In this document: one piece after another, positions 1 to 8,341 of the stretch | How positions within the stretch are numbered: the stretch's first letter is position 1 | Layout: the number at the start of each line of letters is the position of its first letter | Assembly (NCBI GenBank): GCA_963711455.1 | Contig: CAVQEH010000002.1 | Coordinates: 62,001 to 126,000 of the forward strand | Direction of reading: 5' to 3' | Origin: DATFVA01 sp963711455 | GTDB lineage: Bacteria; Bacteroidota; Ignavibacteria; Ignavibacteriales; Ignavibacteriaceae | Length of the DNA stretch: 64,000 nt | Notes under the pieces: model-generated | What the model was told of the DNA's origin: nothing | What the model saw: the letters and a program-made list of their open reading frames with translations, nothing else | The model's database searches: none | Program-made: the position numbers and the translations under genes

Positions 1-1116
1 GAGGAAGATGAAAAAGTTTATTTGTACAGAGCGTACTATCGGATACTTGCAAAATTCAACCCTCCGTTATTTATCATGGAAAATGTTAAAGGTCTGCTTT
101 CCTCAAGAGTCAGGGGAGAGACAGATTTTTTATTTAATCAAATTCTGAATGATCTGAAAAATCCTTCAGAAGCTTATAAAAAGCTTAACGGTAAAACACC
201 TAGGGAGTACAAAAGTTTAGGCTACAAAATTTATTCTTTGGTAAAAGAACCAAGAAATGACAATTTGTTTCAGAAAGAACCTGAATTTGAGCTGAATGAT
301 TTTATTATTAAGTGTGAGAATTATGGTATTCCACAGATGCGACACAGAGTAATTCTGCTTGGAATCAGAGAGGACAAGAATATTGTTCCGAATATTTTGG
401 AACGGAAAGACAAGATTAATATTGAAAAAGTCCTTAATGGCTTACCAAAGTTAAGAAGTGGTTTGTCCAAGGAAAAAGATTCTAAGAAAAATTGGGCGAA
501 GGTGCTTAATGATTTTATTACAAATGACTTGCTGCGGGGAATTGATCCGGATATATTTCTGCAAATGAAAAAAGTTATTGGAAATCTGACAGTCCCTCAA
601 AAAGACAGAGGCAATGACTTTCTAAAATGTCTACCTCAAATTGATTATAGAGAAGAGGAGAAATGGTTCCTTGATCCAAGAATTAAGGGGGTTTGTAACC
701 ATTCAACACGATCACATTTGACTGAAGATCTATACAGATATTTATTTGCGTCCTGCTATGCACGAATTAAATATAAATCTCCAAAGCTTGAAGACTTTCC
801 CCAAGAACTTTTACCCAAACACAAGAACGCGAGGGAAGGAAAATTTGAAGATAGATTTCGTGTCCAGATATTTGGTGAGCCGGCCAGAACAATTACTAGT
901 CACATATCTAAAGATGGGCACTACTACATTCATCCGGATCCTTCACAGTGCAGAAGTCTAACTGTTAGAGAAGCGGCAAGGATTCAAACTTTTCCTGACA
1001 ACTATTTTTTTTGTGGACCAAGAACTTCGCAGTACGTGCAGGTTGGGAATGCGGTACCACCTTTGCTTGCCAAACACATTGCGGAAATTATTAAAGAAAT
1101 ATTTGTTTGTAATTAA
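1..1116 (+). CDS. DNA (cytosine-5-)-methyltransferase, 5'-truncated by window edge
   Basis: Transfers a methyl group from SAM to C5 of cytosine in a specific DNA site, normally as the modification half of a restriction-modification system. The frame is open from base 1, so the N-terminus with motif I and the PCQ loop lies outside the window. Visible C5-MTase motifs are ENV at bases 79-87 (motif VI), QMRHRVILLG near 331-360 (motif VIII, QxRxR), a variable target-recognition stretch, REAARIQTFP (motif IX) and YVQVGNAVPP (motif X). The stop overlaps by 4 bp the stop of the convergent gene at 1113, so the two transcription units abut tail to tail. No restriction endonuclease is recognisable beside it; the neighbouring GHKL-ATPase operon is the likely partner. 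The family is certain, the target sequence unknown. Confidence 0.93.
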   Translation, partial: EEDEKVYLYRAYYRILAKFNPPLFIMENVKGLLSSRVRGETDFLFNQILNDLKNPSEAYKKLNGKTPREYKSLGYKIYSLVKEPRNDNLFQKEPEFELNDFIIKCENYGIPQMRHRVILLGIREDKNIVPNILERKDKINIEKVLNGLPKLRSGLSKEKDSKKNWAKVLNDFITNDLLRGIDPDIFLQMKKVIGNLTVPQKDRGNDFLKCLPQIDYREEEKWFLDPRIKGVCNHSTRSHLTEDLYRYLFASCYARIKYKSPKLEDFPQELLPKHKNAREGKFEDRFRVQIFGEPARTITSHISKDGHYYIHPDPSQCRSLTVREAARIQTFPDNYFFCGPRTSQYVQVGNAVPPLLAKHIAEIIKEIFVCN

Positions 1117-1832
1117 TTGGCTTTCCACTGGTTAAATTCATGAGGCAAAAAAAGTAGAATATTTTTCGCTTCCATAGTATAGATATCATAGGTTAAAATA
1201 ATCTGTAAAAACCATTTCCCCAATCTTCTAATGTTTCCAGGTACATTGCGATTACTTGCAGATTTTTTAGGTTGTTTTTTTTGATGATCCCAATAAAGAA
1301 TATTCGCGACAGCCATTAGAGTTTGTACAGTTATAATTTTTTGCCTTGATGCTGTTTGCTCATACAAATCACCAGGTTTGTCTAAAGGATTAGATAAAAA
1401 TAGTTTTGCATTTTCTCTCCCCAAAATTGTGTAAACATTATATGGCCCCTGTATGAGATGCCTATAATAGGTCTTGTAGTCATCCTTGTTATTAATGTAT
1501 CTCTCTATCTGTCCAACTTTTCGCTCTCCATTTACTGATGGACATACTTGATTAAACCAACAATATGCCAACCAAGTCCATAACTTGGGGTCGTTTAGTA
1601 CATCCTTTCTATAAAATCCTGAATCATTAAATACTTTTTCTACATATTCTGCTAGTTCCAACCTGTTTGCAAATATTTTATTCTCATCAATCCATATATC
1701 ATCTCCAAAATTTATTACTTCATCATTTTTATCTATTGATATTTTTTCAACGGAGGAATCTGTCTTCAATTTTAATAAATAATCTAAAAATTGTTGTTTG
1801 CCTTTACTTGTAAAAGCTTTCAGTCTAATCAT
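1113..1832 (-). CDS. Uncharacterised protein, last gene of GHKL-ATPase operon (possibly DUF6339-like)
   Basis: A 239-residue soluble protein with no signal peptide or membrane segment. The N-terminal ~90 residues are acidic and mixed alpha/beta. The rest is helical, with aromatic-rich segments such as LWTWLAYCWFNQVCP and YYRHLIQGPYNVYTILGRE. I do not recognise a catalytic motif. From memory it resembles DUF6339, which occurs beside GHKL ATPases in restriction-like loci, but I cannot confirm this. Its start overlaps the end of the upstream gene by 8 bp, and that gene overlaps the GHKL ATPase by 11 bp, so the three are almost certainly translationally coupled. Function is inferred only from context: an accessory subunit of a DNA-modification-linked defence locus. 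Confidence 0.7.
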   Translation of the reverse strand: MIRLKAFTSKGKQQFLDYLLKLKTDSSVEKISIDKNDEVINFGDDIWIDENKIFANRLELAEYVEKVFNDSGFYRKDVLNDPKLWTWLAYCWFNQVCPSVNGERKVGQIERYINNKDDYKTYYRHLIQGPYNVYTILGRENAKLFLSNPLDKPGDLYEQTASRQKIITVQTLMAVANILYWDHQKKQPKKSASNRNVPGNIRRLGKWFLQIILTYDIYTMEAKNILLFLPHEFNQWKAN

Positions 1833-2607
1833 GTGTTTCTCCCTTTATTTTTTCTAGAAATTCATTCCACTCATGTCTTGAATAACAAAACTCTTCTACT
1901 ACTTTTTCAATCCATTCAATAGCGAGTGCTTTATCAAATGTGGGATCAGATGGGTTCAAACTATCAGGGATTTTTTCATTTAATAAATATTTTTTAGCAA
2001 AACTTAACCAAGAACTTTGCCATTCGTAAGTAGGTTCGGTAACATCATCAACTCCTTGCGCAAAGATCATAGTCATCAAAATTTCTTTGATTACTGCGGG
2101 ATAGACATACATAAAGAAAAGAGGATCACTTTTAGCTAACATCTCGATTGAAAATATTTGGTTATTTAAATACAATGTAGGGTCATCATTAAACTCAAGT
2201 TTCCAAATTTGCTGTCCGAGATCTCTGCTAAAATCAACAGGGAGGATTGATTTTCTCTCATATTTATTTTCAGGTTTAATGCCATCGGCGTGACCATAAA
2301 TTTTACCAATTTCCATTTTTTCAGATACAACCATTACTCTGAAGCTTATTTTGTCTAAATAAGTTATTTCTTCCAATGATAGGTTATCAACTTTCATATG
2401 CTGATCTAGGGGGCCAAGATCAAACCTTTTATTATCTGTTTTATGATAAGCTTCCAAATAAACCTTTGAGTCTGGCGGATAACTGTTCCCATCAAGTTCA
2501 ATATCTGCTTTTAGCGATCTTATCTGGTCGTTTACATTGACCAGATTAATCTTAACCTTTTCCCTTGCAATTTTTTTCCTGCCAGTATAATTAAATCTAC
2601 GTTTCAT
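1825..2607 (-). CDS. Uncharacterised protein, middle gene of GHKL-ATPase operon
   Basis: A 260-residue soluble protein. The N-terminal half is rich in short beta-type segments (ADIELDGNSYPPDSKVYLEAY, then FDLGPL), which suggests a beta-sandwich. The C-terminal half is helical, with MFAQGVDD and a final acidic helix. No known catalytic motif is visible and I do not recognise the family. It overlaps the ATPase upstream by 11 bp and the next gene by 8 bp, a strong sign of a stoichiometric complex. A structural or DNA-contacting partner of the GHKL ATPase is plausible, but this is inference from operon structure alone. Confidence 0.65.
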   Translation of the reverse strand: MKRRFNYTGRKKIAREKVKINLVNVNDQIRSLKADIELDGNSYPPDSKVYLEAYHKTDNKRFDLGPLDQHMKVDNLSLEEITYLDKISFRVMVVSEKMEIGKIYGHADGIKPENKYERKSILPVDFSRDLGQQIWKLEFNDDPTLYLNNQIFSIEMLAKSDPLFFMYVYPAVIKEILMTMIFAQGVDDVTEPTYEWQSSWLSFAKKYLLNEKIPDSLNPSDPTFDKALAIEWIEKVVEEFCYSRHEWNEFLEKIKGETHD

Positions 2608-4423
2608 TTCCCATCTCCTTTAGATTTACAACAAGATCCCTTACTAAATCAAAGCCGCTTGCATCAAAGGCAAAGTCTTCTCTTGTTATTTTTAGTTCCA
2701 GTTCGTTTTTATTTTTTTTTATAATTTCGCACCCGGCATATTTTAGTTTCAAGTTTGGGTCATCAAAACCAAGATCAAAATTTTCAATTCCAGAAAAAGG
2801 ATTGCCAATCCTTGTGTCATAAGCAATTGCAATCTTTATAAGTTCGGGAATATTAAATGAGTCTTTTCCTTTTGCAACTCTGAAACCATTATTCAACTGA
2901 GTTAATGAATATTTTTGTAGTTTCGGTGGAGGTGGGGGTTTTGGTGGTCCACCGGTTCCTTTTTCTCTTGGGGTTTTTTCATCAGGTTCCTCTATGTAAA
3001 AAAGATAATTTAAAAAATCCTTTTGCACCTCCTTGGGCGGTAAGTAAACCAATGTTATTAGATCACGTAATATATTTTTAATAAATCTGAGGTTTTTATG
3101 TGCACCAACGTACTTTTCTTTAAAACCCTCAGTATTTTCTTTCCAAGTTGTATGTGCTGGGGTTTCTGCGTCTCCGAGATACTCAGTAATTACTTCATCC
3201 TCAGCAACTAGAAGGCCCCTGACAGGATTCGACCCCAAAGTTTTTATTTCAGCAATAGTAATTCCCGATCTAATATAATACTCTTCTGAATTTTTTAGGC
3301 CGGATCCTTTTTCAATGTACAAATCAAGAAATGTTTCATTAGGTAAACCATTTGTTTTCTGTATTACAAGTGGTAATCTAAATGATAATAATTCCCCAAT
3401 ATCAAATTTGGCCCTAAGTTCTTCAAGTTTACCCTCAAAAGATTCTTCATCTATTTGAGGATTAGTAAAATCTTTTATTTTTAATTCAATTTTTGAAGAA
3501 TCAACAATTGTGGATTTAATAAATTTTAAAAAATCATCAACTTTAACTTTTTCCCAGTCTGTCCCTCTCCAATCAAGTTTGGAGGATATACTAATAATAT
3601 TCGTATTATCAATATTTTCGGAAATTACTCCATCCTTTATTTCTATCGACAGGTCATTATTAATGATAGGATAAAAATAATGTACAATGGTCGATCTCAA
3701 TATCCCAAGATAAGTAATATCTCGATCTAGGTATGGGATAACAATTGAGAAACCATTCTCATTAATTCTCTTAACGCCAAATATTTTTAAAAATTTATTT
3801 ATTACCACAGTATCAGATATAGGTGTATAATTTCTCTCATCTTTGAAATAACCATAATAAACAAAAGTCTCACTATCCAATTTGTGTGTTTTTAATAGTG
3901 CCTTTCCCATTAGAAGTTTTCTGTTATCATTCTCTCTTACTGTGAAACCCCAATATGATCTTATATCTGATGCACTATGAAAAGTTGTTTTACCAAGCCC
4001 CCAACGTCCTCTAAAACCTCCTTTCTTTTCAGATTTCCCTTCATTCCACCAGAAGTTGTAAAAATTATTTTTTCCTTCCGGATGTTTTCCATCTTCACCT
4101 GTCATTCCATCCAATCCAGTAGTTCCAAAATCTTCAATAATGATGAAGGGAACTTCTTTGTTTTCAAATATCTTTTCAGTTGAAACTTGGGACGCTTGGA
4201 AGTGGTCTCTTAATCCTTCAAAATATTCCTTTGAGTCCTCATAATAAATTTGTCCAAAGGTAAATTTTATAGTGATCTTATAATTGTTTTTACTTTTTGC
4301 ATCCAATGCGTTCTGGATAAACTCACGTACAATTGCCTCAGAAGGTTCTTTAGGTCGAAAAAATTCCGATTCATGAGGATTCCTTTCTGGTGCATTTTCT
4401 GGTAATACGGAAAATCGCCACAT
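2597..4423 (-). CDS. GHKL (HSP90/MutL/MORC-type) ATPase of a putative restriction/defence locus
   Basis: This 608-residue protein has the GHKL ATP-binding fold at its N-terminus: EFIQNALDA near residue 35 (N-box, Glu general base plus Asn for Mg), IIEDFGTTGLDG near 97 (G1 box) and RGRWGLGKTTF near 140 (G2/ATP lid). A beta-rich middle region to about residue 470 could be the S5-like transducer domain seen in MutL and MORC proteins. A proline-rich linker (GGPPKPPPPPK) then leads to a ~110-residue C-terminal domain. GHKL ATPases of this MORC-like type were described in prokaryotic restriction-modification loci, where they are thought to act as ATP-driven DNA clamps. It is the first gene of a three-gene overlapping operon facing a C5 methyltransferase. 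ATPase assignment is strong; the role in phage restriction is inferred. Confidence 0.85.
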   Translation of the reverse strand: MWRFSVLPENAPERNPHESEFFRPKEPSEAIVREFIQNALDAKSKNNYKITIKFTFGQIYYEDSKEYFEGLRDHFQASQVSTEKIFENKEVPFIIIEDFGTTGLDGMTGEDGKHPEGKNNFYNFWWNEGKSEKKGGFRGRWGLGKTTFHSASDIRSYWGFTVRENDNRKLLMGKALLKTHKLDSETFVYYGYFKDERNYTPISDTVVINKFLKIFGVKRINENGFSIVIPYLDRDITYLGILRSTIVHYFYPIINNDLSIEIKDGVISENIDNTNIISISSKLDWRGTDWEKVKVDDFLKFIKSTIVDSSKIELKIKDFTNPQIDEESFEGKLEELRAKFDIGELLSFRLPLVIQKTNGLPNETFLDLYIEKGSGLKNSEEYYIRSGITIAEIKTLGSNPVRGLLVAEDEVITEYLGDAETPAHTTWKENTEGFKEKYVGAHKNLRFIKNILRDLITLVYLPPKEVQKDFLNYLFYIEEPDEKTPREKGTGGPPKPPPPPKLQKYSLTQLNNGFRVAKGKDSFNIPELIKIAIAYDTRIGNPFSGIENFDLGFDDPNLKLKYAGCEIIKKNKNELELKITREDFAFDASGFDLVRDLVVNLKEMGNET

Positions 4424-4439
4424 AGTTATTTCTCCCTAT

Positions 4440-4838
4440 TTATAGCCAATTAATTTTTATTTCAACTTCAAGAGATTTAAACTCTTTATCTCCGGTTACT
4501 AGAGTAGCCTTTCTCATTTTTGCAAGCGCTGCAGCAAAAGCATCCGCATAAGACATTTTATGAAAAGCTTTATAATTAGCTGCCTGCAAAGTAAGTTCTT
4601 TATTTGCTTCAACAATTGTAATAGGATATCTGGCAATTGTTTCTTTGAAAAAGTCTGCCCGTCTGAGATCAAAGTTTCTTAGCGTTATATAATATATTTC
4701 TCCCCAGTTAATTACGCTGAGATAAAGTTCAGCCCTTTCATGCAAGCCCTCATCAATGATTTCAGCAACGGCCTCAGCACCCTTTTCTTCTCTGCTATAT
4801 GCGATTAATGCATAGCTGTCGAGAACATAGCGTTTCAT
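4440..4838 (-). CDS. vapC: VapC-type PIN-domain ribonuclease toxin
   Basis: A 132-residue PIN-domain protein, the usual length for VapC toxins, which cleave structured RNAs such as tRNA or rRNA using Mg ions held by acidic residues. Visible acidic positions are Asp7 in MKRYVLDSYAL, Glu in INWGEIYY, Asp in MSYADAFAAAL and Asp in LVTGDKEF. The start codon overlaps the 3' end of the AbrB-type antitoxin by 4 bp, the normal antitoxin-first arrangement with translational coupling. Ending 17 bp from the GHKL ATPase start, it may be co-transcribed with that operon. Toxin-antitoxin function is established for the family; the RNA target here is unknown. Confidence 0.92.
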   Translation of the reverse strand: MKRYVLDSYALIAYSREEKGAEAVAEIIDEGLHERAELYLSVINWGEIYYITLRNFDLRRADFFKETIARYPITIVEANKELTLQAANYKAFHKMSYADAFAAALAKMRKATLVTGDKEFKSLEVEIKINWL

Positions 4839-5068
4839 AACTCACGCTCCTGCTTTTTTTCTTCCATAAGTGCTTTAAGCAGACTTGGTCCGTCTTTACC
4901 TAAAAAACCAATATTAGCTTTAATTGTTTCAGATGTTAGAGGAATGATTTTTATTCCATCTTTCTCTTCAAAGAAATTAATCCTTGTTCCCGGCTTAATT
5001 CCATACTTTCTTCTCATCTTTGATGGAATCACCAATTGTCCTTTGGATGTTACATATCCTGTTTCCAT
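4835..5068 (-). CDS. vapB: VapB-type antitoxin, AbrB/SpoVT swapped-hairpin DNA-binding domain
   Basis: A 77-residue antitoxin. Residues 1-48 form an AbrB/MazE-type swapped-hairpin domain (VTSKGQLVIPSKMRRKYGIKPG). The C-terminal tail ANIGFLGKDGPSLLKALMEEK should wrap the VapC toxin to inhibit it. Such antitoxins bind their own promoter as dimers and autoregulate the pair. The same tail motif, ANIGFLxxxGxxxLKALMEEK, recurs in two further loci within 1.6 kb (5129 and 6295), so this is the one complete member of a local family. The vapC start overlaps its 3' end by 4 bp. Confidence 0.92.
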   Translation of the reverse strand: METGYVTSKGQLVIPSKMRRKYGIKPGTRINFFEEKDGIKIIPLTSETIKANIGFLGKDGPSLLKALMEEKKQEREL

Positions 5069-5128
5069 GTCATATCTTTCATGAATGTTATAAAATCACC
5101 TGTAAGTTAGAACAAATAAATAAGTAAG

Positions 5129-5407
5129 TCAATATATAAAAGTAAGACATGTATAAAAAAGTGATACTTTCTTCTTCTCTTCCATAAGTGCTTTCAGCAT
5201 TTTCCCGCCTGTACCTAAAAAGCCAATGTTAGCTTTTATTTCTTCGGGAGTTGCGAGAGGTATCATTCTTAAGCCGTCCTTTTCTTCTATAAAGCGCACA
5301 CGCTTACCGGGCGTAAGTTTGTACTTTTTCCTCAATTCTGCAGGTAGAGTAATTCTTCCTTTAGTCGATACTTTATATAATTTCATATTTAATTTTTTCT
5401 CAAACAT
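5129..5407 (-). CDS. Orphan second VapB-like AbrB antitoxin without a toxin gene
   Basis: Up to 92 residues; a second ATG at 5386 (MKLYKVSTKGRITLPAELR) matches the family start better than 5407. The AbrB hairpin and the toxin-binding tail ANIGFLGTGGKMLKALMEEK are intact. After the tail the frame runs into a non-homologous end (SLFYTCLTFIY) and no vapC follows; the next gene downstream is the complete vapB at 5068. It therefore looks like a solitary antitoxin left after loss of its toxin. Sequence upstream of it (5412-5440) resembles that upstream of the third relic at 6459. It could still bind operator DNA or cross-neutralise the neighbouring VapC; that is inference. Confidence 0.7.
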   Translation of the reverse strand: MFEKKLNMKLYKVSTKGRITLPAELRKKYKLTPGKRVRFIEEKDGLRMIPLATPEEIKANIGFLGTGGKMLKALMEEKKKVSLFYTCLTFIY

Positions 5408-5580
5408 AACAACTCAAACGGAGTTCTTCAATAATTATTTAGAAAATTTATTCCTGCACTTCTTATCTCCCGTAGCCGCGGGAAACTCTTCCGCTCAGAG
5501 GTTATTAAATTAAGATTTAGGCAGTATTTTAATTTTTATTCTTATATTGTTTCAGGATGATTTAAAGTTTTTTGTTAAAA

Positions 5581-5958
5581 ATGAATGTAGAAAAGCAAAT
5601 CAAATATTGGATAGACGGCGCAAAGTCTGATATTGAAACTGCTGAAATACTTATAGACAAGGGAAAATATCTTCATGGATTGTTCTTTTGTCATCTTACC
5701 ATTGAAAAAATGTTAAAAGCTAATTTCGTAAAACAGAATAAAACGGTCGCCCCAAAGACCCATGATCTTATTTACCTTGCTGAACATGCTGACTTGAAAT
5801 TGGAAGAGAAACATCTGAATTTCCTTCCCTTGTTAATGAAATACCAGTTGGAAGGCAGGTACCCGGATTATTCTCCCCTGATTCCCGATAGAAAAATGTT
5901 AAATGAATATTTAGAAAAAACCAGGGATTTATTGACATGGTTGACCCAAAAGTTATAA
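5581..5958 (+). CDS. HEPN-domain protein of a HEPN-MNT toxin-antitoxin pair
   Basis: A 125-residue all-helical HEPN protein (MNVEKQIKYWIDGAKSDIETAE...), typical of the small HEPN partners of minimal nucleotidyltransferases. It shows the family signature helix LHGLFFCHLTIEKMLKA and ends with a TRDLLTWL helix. The Rx4-6H ribonuclease motif of toxic HEPN proteins is not clear here; KTHDLIYLA near residue 65 holds the usual histidine. I chose the ATG at 5581 over the TTG at 5572. The next gene overlaps by 22 bp in another frame, so the pair is coupled. In HEPN-MNT systems the MNT protein AMPylates and silences the HEPN toxin; which partner is toxic here is not decided by sequence. Confidence 0.88.
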   Translation: MNVEKQIKYWIDGAKSDIETAEILIDKGKYLHGLFFCHLTIEKMLKANFVKQNKTVAPKTHDLIYLAEHADLKLEEKHLNFLPLLMKYQLEGRYPDYSPLIPDRKMLNEYLEKTRDLLTWLTQKL

Positions 5959-6257
5959 AAGTTGTAAAAGAATATCTTAACGAGTTATCTGCAAAAGGAA
6001 TCCTGATAACGAAAGCTTTTATATACGGCAGCCAGGCAAATGGAAATGCCAAACCGGACAGTGATATTGACCTTATGCTTATATCCCCCTTATTCGATAA
6101 CGAAACAGATAAATATATGCCTGTAATCTGGCTTTCAAAGGTCAGAACAAACAACAGGATTGAACCAATTGCTGTAGGCGAAAAAAGATTCATTGATGAT
6201 GACTTTACACCTTTAATAGAAATTGTAAGGCAGGAAGGTGTGGAAATAACAGCTTAA
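5937..6257 (+). CDS. Minimal nucleotidyltransferase (MNT) of HEPN-MNT pair
   Basis: A 106-residue protein with the pol-beta-type nucleotidyltransferase signature: GSQANGNAKPDSDIDLMLI near residues 31-50, the GSx10DxD pattern that binds ATP and two metal ions. This is the usual size of MntA-like antitoxins, which transfer AMP to the HEPN partner. It begins 22 bp inside the HEPN gene, so the two are translationally coupled. Downstream (6295) lies an unrelated VapB relic on the other strand. Confidence 0.88.
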   Translation: MVDPKVIKVVKEYLNELSAKGILITKAFIYGSQANGNAKPDSDIDLMLISPLFDNETDKYMPVIWLSKVRTNNRIEPIAVGEKRFIDDDFTPLIEIVRQEGVEITA

Positions 6258-6294
6258 AATACATTGGATTTACAATTTGCTTCCCCTCTTTTCG

Positions 6295-6459
6295 TCAGAG
6301 CCGTACCTTCGACTTCTCTTCCATCAAAGCCTTCAACAAACTTACACCATCCTTCTTCAGAAATCCGATATTAGCATAAATCATTTCAGTAGTGAGATTA
6401 TTCTTATTCTGGAGTTTTTTCCGGATTGCCTTCTGCTTTTTAATGCCCTGTGCTTTCAT
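6295..6459 (-). pseudogene. VapB antitoxin relic lacking the AbrB DNA-binding domain
   Basis: A 54-codon open frame starting ATG at 6459 and ending TGA at 6295. Its C-terminal half, ANIGFLKKDGVSLLKALMEE, is the same toxin-binding tail found in the VapB proteins at 4835 and 5129. The N-terminal half (MKAQGIKKQKAIRKK...) is a basic stretch where the AbrB hairpin should be. No toxin gene follows. The most likely reading is the tail of a decayed antitoxin. A free tail peptide could in principle still neutralise VapC, but nothing shows it is expressed. Confidence 0.65.
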
Positions 6460-6529
6460 ACTCAAACATAACCACTCAAACCCATTTACTCAACAATTAT
6501 TTGGTAATATTTTGAAAAAAAATAAGACT

Positions 6530-7231
6530 TCACTTCTCTTTTTTACTAATATAAAGCGCCATTATATCGGTGTATTTTATTTTCTTTTCAATTGTAAAAC
6601 CGTTTTTTGTAAGCATCGTTTCGATGGTCCAGTCGAAGGATGGGTATTCATCCCTGATGTTTATTATTATTTCTTCTGCTATTTTCTTCCCGATTTTGTT
6701 TTCGGTAAAGTTAATTATGTCTGTTATTGCTTTGCGGTACGCGGGAATATCAAATGACATAATGCTGTCGAGCAGGTAAAATAATCCCCCCGGCTTTAAT
6801 ACCCTGCCGATGTTTCCGATTGCCGCGGATTTCCAGAATTCAGGAAGATGGTGAAGGGCAAGCTGGCTTACTGCCGCATCATAAGATCCCGGCTGAAGCG
6901 TACTGTTAAGGAAACCGCCGTTGATGTATTCAATGTTTGTTATTCCACTGCCGGAGGCTTTTTTCTTTACGTATTCAAGCATCTTTTCTGAAATATCACA
7001 TACAGTTACTTTACTGCAGACCCGGGCGAGACGAATGGCATGCTCTCCCGTCCCTGTGCCGAATTCGATTATTGCAGATGCGGGATTTATGTTTAATGAC
7101 TTTATTATAAAATCAGTTTCTTCATCATAGTTCCGCAGGGATTTATATTTTTCGTCGTATGCCTTAACTTCCTCTTCGGAGGAGAAATCTACTCCAACCT
7201 GCCTGAATTCGTTGTAGTACCATTCTGCCAT
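6530..7231 (-). CDS. Class I SAM-dependent methyltransferase (unknown substrate)
   Basis: A 233-residue Rossmann-fold methyltransferase. The SAM-binding glycine motif IIEFGTGTGEHAIRL lies near residues 54-68 and the acidic motif II near 76 (VTVCDISEKML). Further on come NGGFLNSTLQPGSYDAAVSQLALHHL, typical of the methyltransferase_11/25 type, and LKPGGLFYLLDS. There is no signal peptide, so it is cytosolic. The substrate cannot be deduced and neighbours give no pathway hint. The gene stands alone, with 126 bp to the next gene start upstream. Confidence 0.85.
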   Translation of the reverse strand: MAEWYYNEFRQVGVDFSSEEEVKAYDEKYKSLRNYDEETDFIIKSLNINPASAIIEFGTGTGEHAIRLARVCSKVTVCDISEKMLEYVKKKASGSGITNIEYINGGFLNSTLQPGSYDAAVSQLALHHLPEFWKSAAIGNIGRVLKPGGLFYLLDSIMSFDIPAYRKAITDIINFTENKIGKKIAEEIIINIRDEYPSFDWTIETMLTKNGFTIEKKIKYTDIMALYISKKEK

Positions 7232-7356
7232 TTTAAGTTCCCCAAATATTATTTTATTTATTAATGCACTAAAACATATAAGGATTAATAGTGAAATTCA
7301 AAAGAAGCGGTTTGGCAAATTCATTGAGAATAACTGGTGGTTTATTATCAGGAGTT

Positions 7357-8028
7357 TTATTCCGGCATTTCCAAAAGTTCCGTGGCGAAAGTATTTGACC
7401 ACCTTGAAATTTTACCTCCTTCATCTTCTGTTACTGCGGCAATAAAAATTGTCTTATGTTTATAAGCCACTGCAAGGTGTTCTTCAGCCGCACTATATTT
7501 AAACACAAATTTGGAATCTTCGTATGTGTAATTTGTTAATCTTCTTATCTCAAAATAAGGATTCTCTTTTACTTCCGGTTCATAAAAACTGATTATAACA
7601 ATAAAGGTAATCTTTTTCTCTTCAGACAGGATTTCAAAAGTCCCGAGCTCTATCTCTATCCTGTCGGAAAAATCCCGGATATTCGTCACGGGCAATGGAA
7701 ACCCTCCCGGTGTAATCAGGTTCCTTGCAGAAGGTCTTTCCGGTTCGCACAGCTTAAAGTTTATTTTGCAGATCTTATTCCAGGCATGAACTGCAGGAGC
7801 TTTCTCCTTTTCCCAGACCCGGTATAACAATCCGCTCTCTTTTATCGCCCCGGCAAACTTTCCGTTAACCTTAAATTTATTTCGTTTATCTACTTCGTGG
7901 GGAGCCTTGCTCATTCTGTAGCCGGAAGGCAGGGATGCAATATACTGCTTTCCATATCGTACTTTTGCTACAATTCCCCCGACTTTTCCCCTCAATTCTC
8001 CCAATACTCTTTTTTCAAGACTGGCCAT
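7357..8028 (-). CDS. Uncharacterised protein (DUF6266-like, tentative)
   Basis: A 223-residue soluble protein. The N-terminus LGELRGKVGGIVAKVRYGKQYIASLP, followed by a short basic segment, resembles the opening of a Bacteroidota family of unknown function (DUF6266 from memory, not verified). The middle and C-terminal parts are beta-rich with alternating hydrophobic residues (ITFIVIISFYEP, TIFIAAVTEDEGG) and could be two immunoglobulin-like domains. No signal peptide is visible. A lone gene with no informative neighbour; no function is proposed. Confidence 0.65.
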   Translation of the reverse strand: MASLEKRVLGELRGKVGGIVAKVRYGKQYIASLPSGYRMSKAPHEVDKRNKFKVNGKFAGAIKESGLLYRVWEKEKAPAVHAWNKICKINFKLCEPERPSARNLITPGGFPLPVTNIRDFSDRIEIELGTFEILSEEKKITFIVIISFYEPEVKENPYFEIRRLTNYTYEDSKFVFKYSAAEEHLAVAYKHKTIFIAAVTEDEGGKISRWSNTFATELLEMPE

Positions 8029-8341
8029 AGCTCAACCTTTTTACTGCAAATATAGTAAATCCCTGCTAAACAGGCAACTAACAACCTACAAATAAGCTAC
8101 AAACTACCTACAAACGGCCTTGATTATAATCCTGTTCCCTTTCTCCTCCAGCTTTCCTTTATATATTCAACGGATAAACATTGGACTAACTTCAGCAGTT
8201 GAAAAGATAGTGGATAATTCATATCCCGGTTATTCTTATGATCTGTCCCCTGCCTGTAATTTTAAATGTGGACACAAAAAGGTTTAAAACAAAAAAGGTG
8301 GCTTGTGAGACACCTTCTTAGAATCGCAGCAGAATATCTGC
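8029..8341. other. Intergenic region, one weak hairpin only
   Basis: 313 bases between the 223-residue gene and the RRM remnant. Apart from the imperfect terminator hairpin at 8295-8316 I see no open frame, RNA gene or repeat worth naming. Confidence 0.5.
8295..8316 (-). terminator. Imperfect terminator hairpin behind the RRM remnant
   Basis: AAGGTG ... CACCTT with a ten-base middle that partly pairs (AAGGTGgCTtgtgAGaCACCTT), followed on the minus strand by a T-rich run. It sits where the intact RRM gene at 31542 has its clean hairpin (31494-31515), so it is probably the same terminator after mutation. Confidence 0.55.

Noticed and set aside
5226..5513. Plus-strand open frame of 95 codons opposite the orphan vapB
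   Set aside because: It is antisense to a recognisable AbrB-domain gene and has no family resemblance or ribosome-binding site.
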